NCBI GenBank assembly: GCA_035406685.1
Contig: DAONLM010000074.1
Span: 1 to 13,062 of the forward strand
DNA: 13,062 bases
Reading direction: 5' to 3'
Source of the DNA: DAONLM01 sp035406685
GTDB taxonomy: Bacteria > Spirochaetota > GWE2-31-10 > MWDO01
Part shown: one piece after another, positions 6,816-12,970 of the stretch
Numbering within the stretch: position 1 is the first letter of the stretch
How the letters are laid out: each line of letters starts with the position of its first letter
Program-made: the position numbers and the translations under genes
The notes under the pieces: generated by a model
What the model saw: only the letters and a program-made list of their open reading frames with translations
What the model was told of the DNA's origin: nothing
The model's database searches: none

Positions 6816-7954
6816 AGCAATCTCTTTATAATAATACTAACATTGTTTCCACCAAATCCAAAAGAATTTTTTAAGAAATATTTTATATCCTCAATTTGAA
6901 TACTTTTTTCTGGGATAAGTTCTTTATCAATTGGATCTTCAAAATCTGGCACCTGAAAAATAGTCTTTTCTTTTAACATAAGAAGGGATATTGATAGTTC
7001 AGTCACAGCAGATGCACCTAAGGTATGCCCAATAAATCCTTTTAATGAGGTTACAATTGGCTTATGTTTAAATATACTCTTTATTGCTTTTATTTCAACT
7101 TCATCATTCATAGGAGTACCTGTACCATGAGCATTGATATATGAGATATCCTCTTTATTTATATTAGCCATTTGTAAGGTTCTTTCAATACACTCTTTTT
7201 GATATATACCATCTGGATCTGGTGAGGATATATGATAGCCATCAGAATTTGACGATATAGCAACAATCTCAGCAATTGGATCACTATCTGGTTTTGACTC
7301 AAGAAGTAAAACGCCGCCACCTTCTCCAAGAGTTAATCCATCTCTTTTGTTAGAAAGAGGCTTTGTAATTGTATGGCTAACAAGTTTTAAAGAATCAAAA
7401 CCAATCATTGTTGTAAGAGATAAAATATCAACGCCTATTATAACTGCTCTATCAATGATTCCATTCTGAATAAGATTAAAAGCCTGTAATATACTATGGC
7501 CAGAAGAAGAACAAGCAGTTGAAAAGGTAAAACTCTCTTTAAAAATATCTGGATATTCTTTTTTTATAGAGTTAGAGATTTCATTGAAAAAGTGCCATTT
7601 AAAAAGAGGATAATCTGTATTATTTATGATTATATCTTTATATCTTTCCTCTGTCTCTTTTATTCCACCAGTTGAAGTCGCTACAAAAAGTGGGATATCC
7701 CCTTTATTTATAAAAGAATCTTCTATATTTTTAAGTAATATCAATGCAGTTTTTGCATTCTTTATGAGATTATTACTTTCAAATTTATAATTTTCTATTA
7801 ACTTATCAATACTGAATACAGGATATGGAAATTTAGAACCATAGATTGTATAATTTAATTTCTTATTATTTAACGAAATTAAAGTTTCTTTATTATGAAT
7901 ACCTAAAGCAGAAACAGAAGAAAAATTTGAGATATAAACTTTATTTTTTTTCAT
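6812..7954 (-). CDS. Beta-ketoacyl-ACP synthase (FabF-like ketosynthase)
   Basis: It catalyses decarboxylative condensation of malonyl-ACP with an acyl chain. Counting from ATG 7954 (380 residues), the catalytic Cys148 lies in STACSSSG, His276 in NAHGTGTP, Lys305-His310 in KGFIGHTLGAS, and the C-terminal NSFGFGGNN closes the fold. All catalytic residues are therefore present. I chose ATG 7954, giving MKKNKVYISNFSSVSALG, because the family begins with this strand. A TTG at 7984 would add ten residues lying inside the carrier protein gene. The gene overlaps the carrier protein end by 14 bases and the partner gene by 4. Because the neighbours are a ketosynthase-like partner, a ligase and a dedicated carrier protein, a specialised polyketide or polyene role is more likely than housekeeping fatty acid synthesis. 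Confidence 0.93.
   Translation of the reverse strand: MKKNKVYISNFSSVSALGIHNKETLISLNNKKLNYTIYGSKFPYPVFSIDKLIENYKFESNNLIKNAKTALILLKNIEDSFINKGDIPLFVATSTGGIKETEERYKDIIINNTDYPLFKWHFFNEISNSIKKEYPDIFKESFTFSTACSSSGHSILQAFNLIQNGIIDRAVIIGVDILSLTTMIGFDSLKLVSHTITKPLSNKRDGLTLGEGGGVLLLESKPDSDPIAEIVAISSNSDGYHISSPDPDGIYQKECIERTLQMANINKEDISYINAHGTGTPMNDEVEIKAIKSIFKHKPIVTSLKGFIGHTLGASAVTELSISLLMLKEKTIFQVPDFEDPIDKELIPEKSIQIEDIKYFLKNSFGFGGNNVSIIIKRLL
7692..7705. repeat. GGGATATCCCCTTT motif in the ketosynthase gene
   Basis: The 12-mer GATATCCCCTTT at 7694-7705 recurs exactly at 8265-8276 and 8287-8298. Here it encodes KGDIP in the ketosynthase, so it is tolerated within coding sequence. Confidence 0.7.
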
Positions 7955-8198
7955 TTTCGGATACGAAGTTATAAAAACTTCCAAAAGTCTTAAATTTTTC
8001 TTGAATTATATCATTATCTTTTATCTTAATGCCATATTTTTTTTCGAGTTGTACTATTAATTCCAATACATCAATCGAGTCAAAAAAGAGTCCTTCCTCA
8101 CCGATTAATTTGGTATCATCAGTTATAGAATCCTCTCTAATATTTTTATCATTTATTATTTCTATTAATAATTTTTTTAATTCATTCTTATCAATCAA
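7941..8198 (-). CDS. Acyl carrier protein
   Basis: This is an 85-residue four-helix carrier protein with the phosphopantetheine attachment site at Ser41 in FFDSIDVLELIVQLEKKYGI. A stretch of this form is typical of carrier proteins in aryl polyene and related clusters, although the family cannot be fixed from the motif alone. It must be charged by a phosphopantetheinyl transferase, which is not in the window. The start is TTG at 8198, with GAGGAG about six bases upstream; no ATG fits the conserved N-terminal helix. It is the first gene of the cassette and overlaps the ketosynthase gene by 14 bases. It is likely to hold the starter loaded by the ligase or the growing chain. No second carrier protein gene is visible here. 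Confidence 0.92.
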   Translation of the reverse strand: MIDKNELKKLLIEIINDKNIREDSITDDTKLIGEEGLFFDSIDVLELIVQLEKKYGIKIKDNDIIQEKFKTFGSFYNFVSENEKK

Positions 8199-8261
8199 AA
8201 TAGTCTCCTCTTTTTATAAAGTTAAAAAAAACACAATTTTTATAGTTATTAACTTAATAAT

Positions 8262-8298
8262 GGGGATATCCCCTTTTTAACATACAGATATCCCCTTT
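8262..8298. repeat. Palindrome GGGGATATCCCC plus direct repeat GATATCCCCTTT (22-bp spacing)
   Basis: The palindrome covers 8262-8273. The exact 12-bp direct repeats are at 8265-8276 and 8287-8298. They are far more G+C-rich than their surroundings. Confidence 0.8.
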
Positions 8299-8307
8299 CT
8301 CAAATAT

Positions 8308-8339
8308 TATAATAGAAGTAGATATCTTTTACTATTATA
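8308..8339. repeat. Imperfect 32-bp palindrome
   Basis: Outer arms TATAATAG (8308-8315) and CTATTATA (8332-8339) pair perfectly, and the centre is AGATATCT. Thirteen of 16 pairs match. It lies about 36 bases past the secG stop but is not followed by a T run, so it is an unlikely classical terminator. It may be an operator or an RNA hairpin. Confidence 0.6.
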
Positions 8340-8374
8340 AGTTATCCTCTCATCCTAATTAACAAAGAACACAT

Positions 8375-8941
8375 TTAATCTTCAGTTGTATCACTACTCT
8401 TTATTTCAATATCCTCTGTTTGTAGAGTAAAACCAACTGAATTCATTATTTCAAGTATCTTTTTTTCTTCAGTCTTTTTCAATTTTTTTGAAAGAATATA
8501 ATACTGTCCCTCTTTATCTTTTTTGTAAACATCAAGTATTGCCTTTTTATTATTTTCATCGCTTATTTTTTCAAGAAGATCTTTTTCAAAAGAATATACT
8601 AAAACCCTTTCTGGTACATAAGTTAATTTTCTTTTTTTGGTAGCCTGATAATCATAAGTCTCTGATTGAAAGATATCCTCTTTTGAAATAATTGCATCTT
8701 TTGAAAATGTAGAAGATATTAAAGCAAGGATTATACTCAATATTAAAAAGATAGTAGTTAAAACAGTAGTAATTCTTGCGAGTAAAGAACCAGAACTTGC
8801 CCCAAAAAATGATTGGGAGGATCCACCTATTATACCTATACCACCGCCAGATTTATCTTCTTGTAAGAATATAGAGACAATAATAAGAAAACATAAAAAG
8901 AATGAAATACTCGAAAAAATTATTAATAAAATATTTCCCAT
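8375..8941 (-). CDS. secG: Preprotein translocase subunit SecG with a long C-terminal extension
   Basis: SecG helps the SecYEG channel in the inner membrane pass proteins driven by SecA. The N-terminal 80 residues are typical: a first membrane helix (about 4-26), the loop LQEDKSGGGIGIIGGSSQSF with FGASSG just after, and a second membrane helix (about 57-77). SecG is normally 70-110 residues. Here roughly 108 further residues follow (81-188), charged and soluble-looking, rich in Lys, Glu and Asp and ending in SSDTTED. I do not recognise this tail. ATG 8941 has AAGGG upstream. The gene starts 25 bases after the tpiA stop and is probably cotranscribed with it, an arrangement seen in many bacteria. 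Confidence 0.92.
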   Translation of the reverse strand: MGNILLIIFSSISFFLCFLIIVSIFLQEDKSGGGIGIIGGSSQSFFGASSGSLLARITTVLTTIFLILSIILALISSTFSKDAIISKEDIFQSETYDYQATKKRKLTYVPERVLVYSFEKDLLEKISDENNKKAILDVYKKDKEGQYYILSKKLKKTEEKKILEIMNSVGFTLQTEDIEIKSSDTTED

Positions 8942-8966
8942 AATTTTTACCCTTTTTGTATAAGAT

Positions 8967-9725
8967 TTATCTTTGAAAATTTACTATTCTTGTAAATGAT
9001 TCTAATTTTAACGAAGCACCACCTACTAAAGCACCGTCTATATCTGGCTGTTTCATAAGCCCATCTACATTTGTATCTATTACAGAGCCACCATATTGAA
9101 TTATAATATTCTCACTCACAGAATTATCATATAGATCTTTTATAAGATTTCTACAGAATTTATGAGCATCTTCTGCAATTTCTGGGGTTGCAACCTTACC
9201 TGTCCCTATTGCCCATACTGGCTCATAAGCAATTATAACATTCTTCATATCCTCTTTTGAGACATTCTTTAATCCTTCGACTATCTGAGTCTTTAGAACC
9301 TCATTTGTCTTGCCAGCCTCTCTCTCTTCGATTAATTCACCTATACAGAATACTGGTTTTAATCCTTTTTTAAGGGCAAATAGTATCTTTTTATTTATCA
9401 GTTCATTTGATTCTTTATAAATATGCCTTCTCTCTGAGTGACCTATTATTACATATTCAACACCTATATCTAAAAGCATATCAGCAGAAACTTCACCAGT
9501 AAAAGCACCTTTCTCATTATCATTTACATTCTGAGCTCCAAGTTTAATTATAGACCCCTTTAATACCTCTGCCACCAATGGTAAAGAGACAAAAGAAGGA
9601 GTAATCATTACCATTACATCATCAGGCACATTTTTTATTGAATCTACGAGTTGTTTTGTATATTTTTTTGCCTCTGAGGGGGTTAAATTCATTTTCCAGT
9701 TTCCAGCGATTAAATATTTTCTCAT
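8967..9725 (-). CDS. tpiA: Triosephosphate isomerase
   Basis: It interconverts dihydroxyacetone phosphate and glyceraldehyde 3-phosphate in glycolysis and gluconeogenesis, as a cytoplasmic dimer. The catalytic residues are in place: Asn9 and Lys11 (GNWKMN), His96 (IIGHSERR) and Glu168 (AYEPVWAIGTG). The flexible loop reads AIGTGKVAT, with Val where Thr is more usual. The phosphate-binding QYGGSV and GALVGGASL motifs are present. The 252 residues are the normal length. ATG 9725 has GGAG well placed upstream. A strong promoter lies at 9825-9853, and the ~90-base leader contains a hairpin. secG follows on the same transcript. Confidence 0.97.
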   Translation of the reverse strand: MRKYLIAGNWKMNLTPSEAKKYTKQLVDSIKNVPDDVMVMITPSFVSLPLVAEVLKGSIIKLGAQNVNDNEKGAFTGEVSADMLLDIGVEYVIIGHSERRHIYKESNELINKKILFALKKGLKPVFCIGELIEEREAGKTNEVLKTQIVEGLKNVSKEDMKNVIIAYEPVWAIGTGKVATPEIAEDAHKFCRNLIKDLYDNSVSENIIIQYGGSVIDTNVDGLMKQPDIDGALVGGASLKLESFTRIVNFQR

Positions 9726-9768
9726 TTTATCACTCCATTTTTAAAATTTGTTAAATCTAAATTAGTTA

Positions 9769-9805
9769 ATTTTTAATGGAAGTAAATAATTTTTCCATTA
9801 AAAAT
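9769..9805 (-). promoter_or_regulatory. Hairpin in the tpiA leader
   Basis: Arms ATTTTTAATGGAA (9769-9781) and TTCCATTAAAAAT (9793-9805) pair perfectly over 13 bp with an 11-base loop. The structure lies between the predicted transcription start (about 9818) and the start codon. It could stabilise the message, serve as an operator palindrome or attenuate transcription. The stem is AT-rich and lacks an adjoining T run, so it is not a typical terminator. Confidence 0.6.
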
Positions 9806-9824
9806 CAAGATAAAAATATAGAGA

Positions 9825-9853
9825 CTTATATTATAATTTTCTATTTTTGTCAA
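9825..9853 (-). promoter_or_regulatory. Promoter of tpiA-secG
   Basis: On the minus strand a perfect TTGACA (9853-9848) is followed after 17 bp by TATAAG (9830-9825). It begins 15 bases after the VapC-like gene stop, so tpiA has its own start of transcription. Confidence 0.7.
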
Positions 9854-9868
9854 AAAATTTTTTTCTAT

Positions 9869-10276
9869 TTATTTAAAAGGATTTATAATCTTTATCTCTT
9901 TTATGTTTAAATTACTCTCAATTATATCAGAATATATTATCGAACATTCATTATTTATAGCAGATGATATAATCATACTATCCCAGTAATTTTTGATATT
10001 ATACTCAGATCTAATAAGCGATGCTCCAAGAATTGTTTTTTCATCTATTTTTAAAACATCATATTTTTTATATATATTTTTTACAAAATGTAATATCTCC
10101 TCATCAGTATAATTTTCATTTTTTATTAAGTTAAAACAGATCTCATTTAGAATCTGAGTATTTAGGCAGACATTACTCTTTTTGATGAGATTCTTTGCTA
10201 TTTTTGCCTTATTACTATTACTATCAGAAAATGCATAAAGCCATATATTTGTATCAATAAAAATATTATCTTGCAT
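9869..10276 (-). CDS. PIN-domain ribonuclease, probable VapC-type toxin
   Basis: PIN-domain toxins cut RNA with Mg ions held by a set of acidic residues. Those are visible here: Asp8 in FIDTNIWLY, Glu45 in QILNEICFNL, Asp99 in YWDSMIISSA and Asp117 in IYSDI. At 135 residues the length is typical of VapC. The ATG at 10276 overlaps the stop of the small upstream gene by 11 bases, the usual antitoxin-toxin layout. The RNA target is not predictable from the sequence. The gene has the same AT-rich composition as its neighbours and shows no break, so it is probably intact. Confidence 0.85.
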   Translation of the reverse strand: MQDNIFIDTNIWLYAFSDSNSNKAKIAKNLIKKSNVCLNTQILNEICFNLIKNENYTDEEILHFVKNIYKKYDVLKIDEKTILGASLIRSEYNIKNYWDSMIISSAINNECSIIYSDIIESNLNIKEIKIINPFK

Positions 10277-10472
10277 AATAGTTCTCTCTATCAGTTAATA
10301 TAACATTTTTTAATTTTCTTGGGATTAGATTCTTTATAAAATCATCCTCGTTATTATTATGAGAATTTTTATTTGAATATTTTGTTAAGAGAAAAAGATA
10401 AAAATCATATAATTCTTTTTTTGCCTCTTCTGGCAAAATAGTTAAATCAATCTTATCATCAATTTTACTCAT
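10266..10472 (-). CDS. Probable antitoxin partner of the PIN-domain toxin
   Basis: This is a 68-residue protein with a helix LPEEAKKELYDFYLFLLTKY (14-33), a polar linker rich in Asn, and a basic C-terminal end around RKLKNVILTDRENYYAR that could wrap the toxin. The LPEEAKKEL..F..FL pattern resembles small antitoxins of the DUF2281 type, though the C-terminus is not obviously alike, so the family is uncertain. No clear DNA-binding domain can be seen. ATG 10472 has a strong GGGAGGT upstream. The call as antitoxin rests mainly on size and on the 11-base overlap with the toxin gene. Confidence 0.7.
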   Translation of the reverse strand: MSKIDDKIDLTILPEEAKKELYDFYLFLLTKYSNKNSHNNNEDDFIKNLIPRKLKNVILTDRENYYAR

Positions 10473-10784
10473 ATTTTACCTCCCAAGTTTATAATATAGA
10501 TATCCACTTTTTTATAGATAAGAATAAAGATTGGTTGAAAAGAATGGCTATTTTTACAAAATTTTAAAAAAACTTTTTTCATATCTTACTATATATTTCG
10601 GTTTTTTAGTAATGCTTTTTTAAAAAAATTATACACTATAAACATATAAAAAGCAAGAAAAAATTTAAATTCTTGTAATTTTTGGTGCGATTTTATTTTT
10701 AGGCAGATAAAAAGATAAAATTATCCTAAGGTAATTTTTGAGTAAAAAAGATAGAATGACCAAATTTGAGATAGTTAATTAATT
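10473..10784. other. Intergenic region with an imperfect AT-rich repeat copy
   Basis: The 312 bases between the antitoxin-like gene and the ribbon-helix-helix gene contain no convincing gene. The antitoxin ribosome site is at the left end. The segment 10686-10750 resembles 12911-12970. No RNA gene or clear terminator is visible. Confidence 0.5.
10686..10750. repeat. Imperfect repeat copy A
   Basis: Blocks shared in order with 12911-12970 are TGC(G/A)ATTTT, TTTTTA, AAGATA, TTATCCT, AG, TAATTTT and TTGAG followed by an A run. The GGT..TTTGAGTAAAAA part also appears at 10818-10838 inside the neighbouring gene end. Low complexity limits certainty. Confidence 0.4.
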
Positions 10785-11288
10785 TTATAAAAATTTTATT
10801 TCTCTGAGGCAAAATTTTAGGTTGAATTTGAGTAAAAAGTAGTCGTTATGTTCGTTCGAGACTGGGATATCTGGGGAGCCAATCTTCACCACCACAGCCT
10901 TATTTGCTCTTAAACTTTCTATTTCCTTTTGCAATTCCTCCATCTTTTTTGCAAACTCTTGTTCTCCCTCTATTTCAATACCAGCAAAATATATTTCCAG
11001 AAGTTCTCTTATAAGAATGGCAATACTGAATGAATTAATATGATCATGAACCAATTTTAACTCATTATATACCTCTTCTGGAATATAAATTCTAATCCTG
11101 TGAGTGGCATTTATAAATCTATAATCTTTATTTCGCCTCTTCTCAAAAAGATGCTTTCTCTTTAATACTGGAAGCATAAAGATTATAATTTCCCTTATTA
11201 AAGTAGAAAGATCTTTATCTTTTCTATCTTTTAAATTGTTAATTTTTTCAAAAAGATTTTGATTCAATACAAAATCAAACTCTTTCAT
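10785..11288 (-). CDS. Probable double ribbon-helix-helix DNA-binding regulator with coiled-coil tail
   Basis: The 167 residues contain two similar units. Unit one (about 3-42) has strand FDFVLN, then helices ending LSTLIREIIIFML. Unit two (about 63-104) has strand HRIRIYIP, then helices ending SIAILIRELLEIYF. The repeated LIRE and strand-helix-helix order suggest tandem ribbon-helix-helix domains, which pair two strands to read DNA. A short coiled-coil-like helix (108-128, EQEFAKKMEELQKEIESL) follows, then a 35-residue tail with no recognised features. The partial gene at 1-123 is a paralogue, and both have the same 35-bp box upstream. ATG 11288 has GGAG eight bases before it. Autoregulation is an inference. 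I cannot name a family. Confidence 0.7.
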   Translation of the reverse strand: MKEFDFVLNQNLFEKINNLKDRKDKDLSTLIREIIIFMLPVLKRKHLFEKRRNKDYRFINATHRIRIYIPEEVYNELKLVHDHINSFSIAILIRELLEIYFAGIEIEGEQEFAKKMEELQKEIESLRANKAVVVKIGSPDIPVSNEHNDYFLLKFNLKFCLREIKFL

Positions 11289-11325
11289 GCTTACATCTCC
11301 TTTTTATAAAAAAATATTTCTATAT

Positions 11326-11360
11326 ATTAATCACAAAATTTCTTAGAAAATCCTTTACAA
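11326..11360 (-). promoter_or_regulatory. Conserved 35-bp upstream box, copy 2
   Basis: It is identical to 161-195 at 33 of 35 positions and sits 37 bp before the ATG at 11288, the same distance as in copy 1. On the minus strand it reads TTGTAAAGGATTTTC, then a variable A/T stretch, then TTTTGTGATTAAT. A clear -35/-10 pair with normal spacing is not evident inside it, so it may be an operator rather than the promoter core. Confidence 0.6.
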
Positions 11361-11549
11361 GTTTTAGAAAAAAAAATAAAAAATTTTTCTGTTAGAAAAT
11401 AAAATTGCTTTATAGTGTTATTGCTAAAGTTATTATTTTAAAATTAAAAAATAGTAGAATCATTAATGTTTATATAAACTATATATTTTAGTATGATAAC
11501 ATTCAGTTAAAAAATTGACTTATTGTTTTTGATATTTATTTACTTATTT

Positions 11550-11578
11550 TTGACTTTTTTATTTTTTTTTACTATACT
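11550..11578 (+). promoter_or_regulatory. Promoter of the receiver-histidine kinase gene
   Basis: TTGACT (11550-11555) and TATACT (11573-11578) are separated by 17 bp. Transcription would begin near 11585, 28 bases before ATG 11613. This excludes the longer frame that starts upstream. Confidence 0.65.
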
Positions 11579-11612
11579 TAACTTGCGGATAATAAATATT
11601 TTAGGATATTAT

Positions 11613-12758
11613 ATGGCTAATAATACGATTCTTATTGTTGATGATAATGAAGAAACATGTAATTTAATAAAGACAATTTTAGAATTAAATAATTATGTTT
11701 GTGATATAAGATATAATGGTAAAGAGTGCATTGAATACTTAAAAAATAAAATTCCTTCTTTAATATTGCTCGATCTTATGATGCCAGTAATGGATGGCTT
11801 TGAAGTTTTAAAGTTAATAAAAAGAAATGGTTATTATAACAATATACCTGTAATAGTAATAACAGCTAAAAACGATGAAATTTCAGTGAAAGATATTTTT
11901 GAAAATGGGGCCACTGATTATATAGAGAAACCATTTAGAAATTTTGAGTTACTTGCAAGAGTCAAGTCCGCAATAAATAAGAGTATATTAAATGAGAAGC
12001 AAAAAGATAAAAATATTTCTATTTCAAATGATAATGATTTAATAAAAATAAAAAATATTTATAAACTAAAAGATTCTTTTATAACCTGCATTGTGCATGA
12101 TCTAAAGACTCCATTAACATCAATAAGAGCATTAACAGAATTACTCCTAACCAATGATAAAATTCCTCAAGAAAAAATCACAGAATTTTTGAAAAATATC
12201 TTAAAACAGGCTGATAATTTAATTGAAATGATAAATGAAATAGGAAATTTTGTAAAAAATAATGCAGAAGAGATAAAACTTAATATAACTTCAATAACTT
12301 TAGAGGAAATCATCGATTTTCTTAACTCTAACTTTTTACATATTGCTGAGTCAAAAAATATTAATTTTGAAGTTGTAAATAAGAGTAATGTTGAAAAGAT
12401 AAATTGTGATCCAGTTCGTTTTAAAGAATTACTTTCAAATTTAGTCTCTAATTCTTTAAAATTTACATTGAAAGGTACTATATCAATAATAATAAGCAAT
12501 AATGGAAAAAACATCTTTTTTGAAATAATAGATACTGGCATTGGTATTCAGGAGCAGGAACTTTCGAAGATATTTGAAAAATTTTATAGATCTAAAAATA
12601 GTGAGAATAAAGAGGGATGGGGACTTGGTTTATATATTGCTATAAAAATAGCCTATGCCCATGGAGGAGATATAGTTGTTAGTAGTGAAAATAATAAAGG
12701 ATCTACTTTTAAAGTTATAATACCACTTAAATCAGTATCAAACAAATTAGAGTTATAA
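11613..12758 (+). CDS. Soluble hybrid sensor: receiver domain followed by histidine kinase
   Basis: The 381 residues combine an N-terminal receiver with a kinase core. The receiver (about 5-120) has acidic Asp10-Asp11, phosphoacceptor Asp54 (LILLDLMMPVMDG), Thr84 and Lys106 (EKPF). The dimerisation/phosphoacceptor helix carries His162 in VHDLKTPLTSIRAL. The ATPase domain has the N box ELLSNLVSNSLKFT (Asn276, Asn280), DTGIGI, an FEKFYR F box and GWGLGLYIA. No membrane segment lies in the chosen protein, so it acts in the cytoplasm, probably taking input through the receiver from another kinase. ATG 11613 has AGGA seven bases upstream and a promoter just before; a TTG at 11523 would add 30 hydrophobic residues encoded across that promoter. 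No response regulator partner is adjacent. Confidence 0.93.
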   Translation: MANNTILIVDDNEETCNLIKTILELNNYVCDIRYNGKECIEYLKNKIPSLILLDLMMPVMDGFEVLKLIKRNGYYNNIPVIVITAKNDEISVKDIFENGATDYIEKPFRNFELLARVKSAINKSILNEKQKDKNISISNDNDLIKIKNIYKLKDSFITCIVHDLKTPLTSIRALTELLLTNDKIPQEKITEFLKNILKQADNLIEMINEIGNFVKNNAEEIKLNITSITLEEIIDFLNSNFLHIAESKNINFEVVNKSNVEKINCDPVRFKELLSNLVSNSLKFTLKGTISIIISNNGKNIFFEIIDTGIGIQEQELSKIFEKFYRSKNSENKEGWGLGLYIAIKIAYAHGGDIVVSSENNKGSTFKVIIPLKSVSNKLEL

Positions 12759-12762
12759 AAAA

Positions 12763-12833
12763 AGCGAGTGAGGGGAATCGAACCCCCGTTGTCAGCTTGG
12801 GAAGCTGTCATTCTACCATTGAATTACACTCGC
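12763..12833 (-). tRNA. tRNA-Gly (anticodon CCC)
   Basis: On the minus strand the acceptor arms GCGAGTG and CACTCGC pair fully. The D arm is ATTC/GAAT with AATGGTA in the loop. The anticodon loop TTCCCAA gives anticodon CCC at 12801-12799, and the T arm is GGGGG/CCCCT with TTCGATT. The base pair at 27-43 is A-A, a mild oddity. The discriminator is U, as is usual for glycine tRNAs. CCA is not encoded. A T run follows directly, a likely terminator. The gene faces the kinase gene, ending 5 bases from its stop. Confidence 0.95.
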
Positions 12834-12845
12834 ATTTCAAAAAAT

Positions 12846-12874
12846 AAATTATCAGAAAAATAAAAAAAAGTCAA
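12846..12874 (-). promoter_or_regulatory. Promoter of the tRNA-Gly gene
   Basis: On the minus strand TTGACT (12874-12869) and TAATTT (12851-12846) are 17 bp apart, with TG one base before the -10 box (extended -10). Transcription would start a few bases before the mature tRNA. Confidence 0.6.
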
Positions 12875-12910
12875 TATTTTTTATAACTTTTGGTAAGTTA
12901 ATCTAAATGA

Positions 12911-12970
12911 TGCAATTTTGTTTTTATAAAAGATAGATTTATCCTTAGCTTAATTTTATTTGAGAAAAAA
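12911..12970. repeat. Imperfect repeat copy B
   Basis: It matches 10686-10750 in ordered blocks (TGCAATTTT, TTTTTA, AAGATA, TTATCCT, TAATTTT, TTGAG plus A run) after allowing one gap. The remaining DNA to 13062 has no visible gene. Confidence 0.4.

Larger units (their letters stand above)
8199..8374 (-). promoter_or_regulatory. Leader/control region of the carrier protein cassette
   Basis: This 176-base gap between secG and the carrier protein gene holds three structures. These are a 12-bp palindrome GGGGATATCCCC (8262-8273), a second GATATCCCCTTT (8287-8298) exactly 22 bp from the one at 8265-8276, and an imperfect 32-bp palindrome (8308-8339, 13 of 16 pairs). The last carries perfect TATAAT boxes, but I see no convincing -35 partner. 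Two same-facing half sites two helical turns apart suit a regulator-binding region; that reading is inference. Confidence 0.45.

Noticed and set aside
7955..7984. TTG 7984 as start of the ketosynthase
   Set aside because: It lies deeper in the carrier protein gene and adds ten residues before the conserved first strand; ATG 7954 fits better.
10473..10784. Small RNA or tRNA in the gap
   Set aside because: No tRNA fold, and no promoter-terminator pair, could be found; only short AT-rich pairings and a repeat copy.
11523..11612. Thirty-residue hydrophobic N-terminus (membrane segment) on the kinase
   Set aside because: A TTGACT/TATACT promoter with 17-bp spacing lies inside it, and ATG 11613 has AGGA upstream and begins the receiver domain properly.
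12167..12541. Minus-strand frame opposite the kinase ATPase domain
   Set aside because: It is a shadow of the well-conserved kinase motifs on the plus strand.
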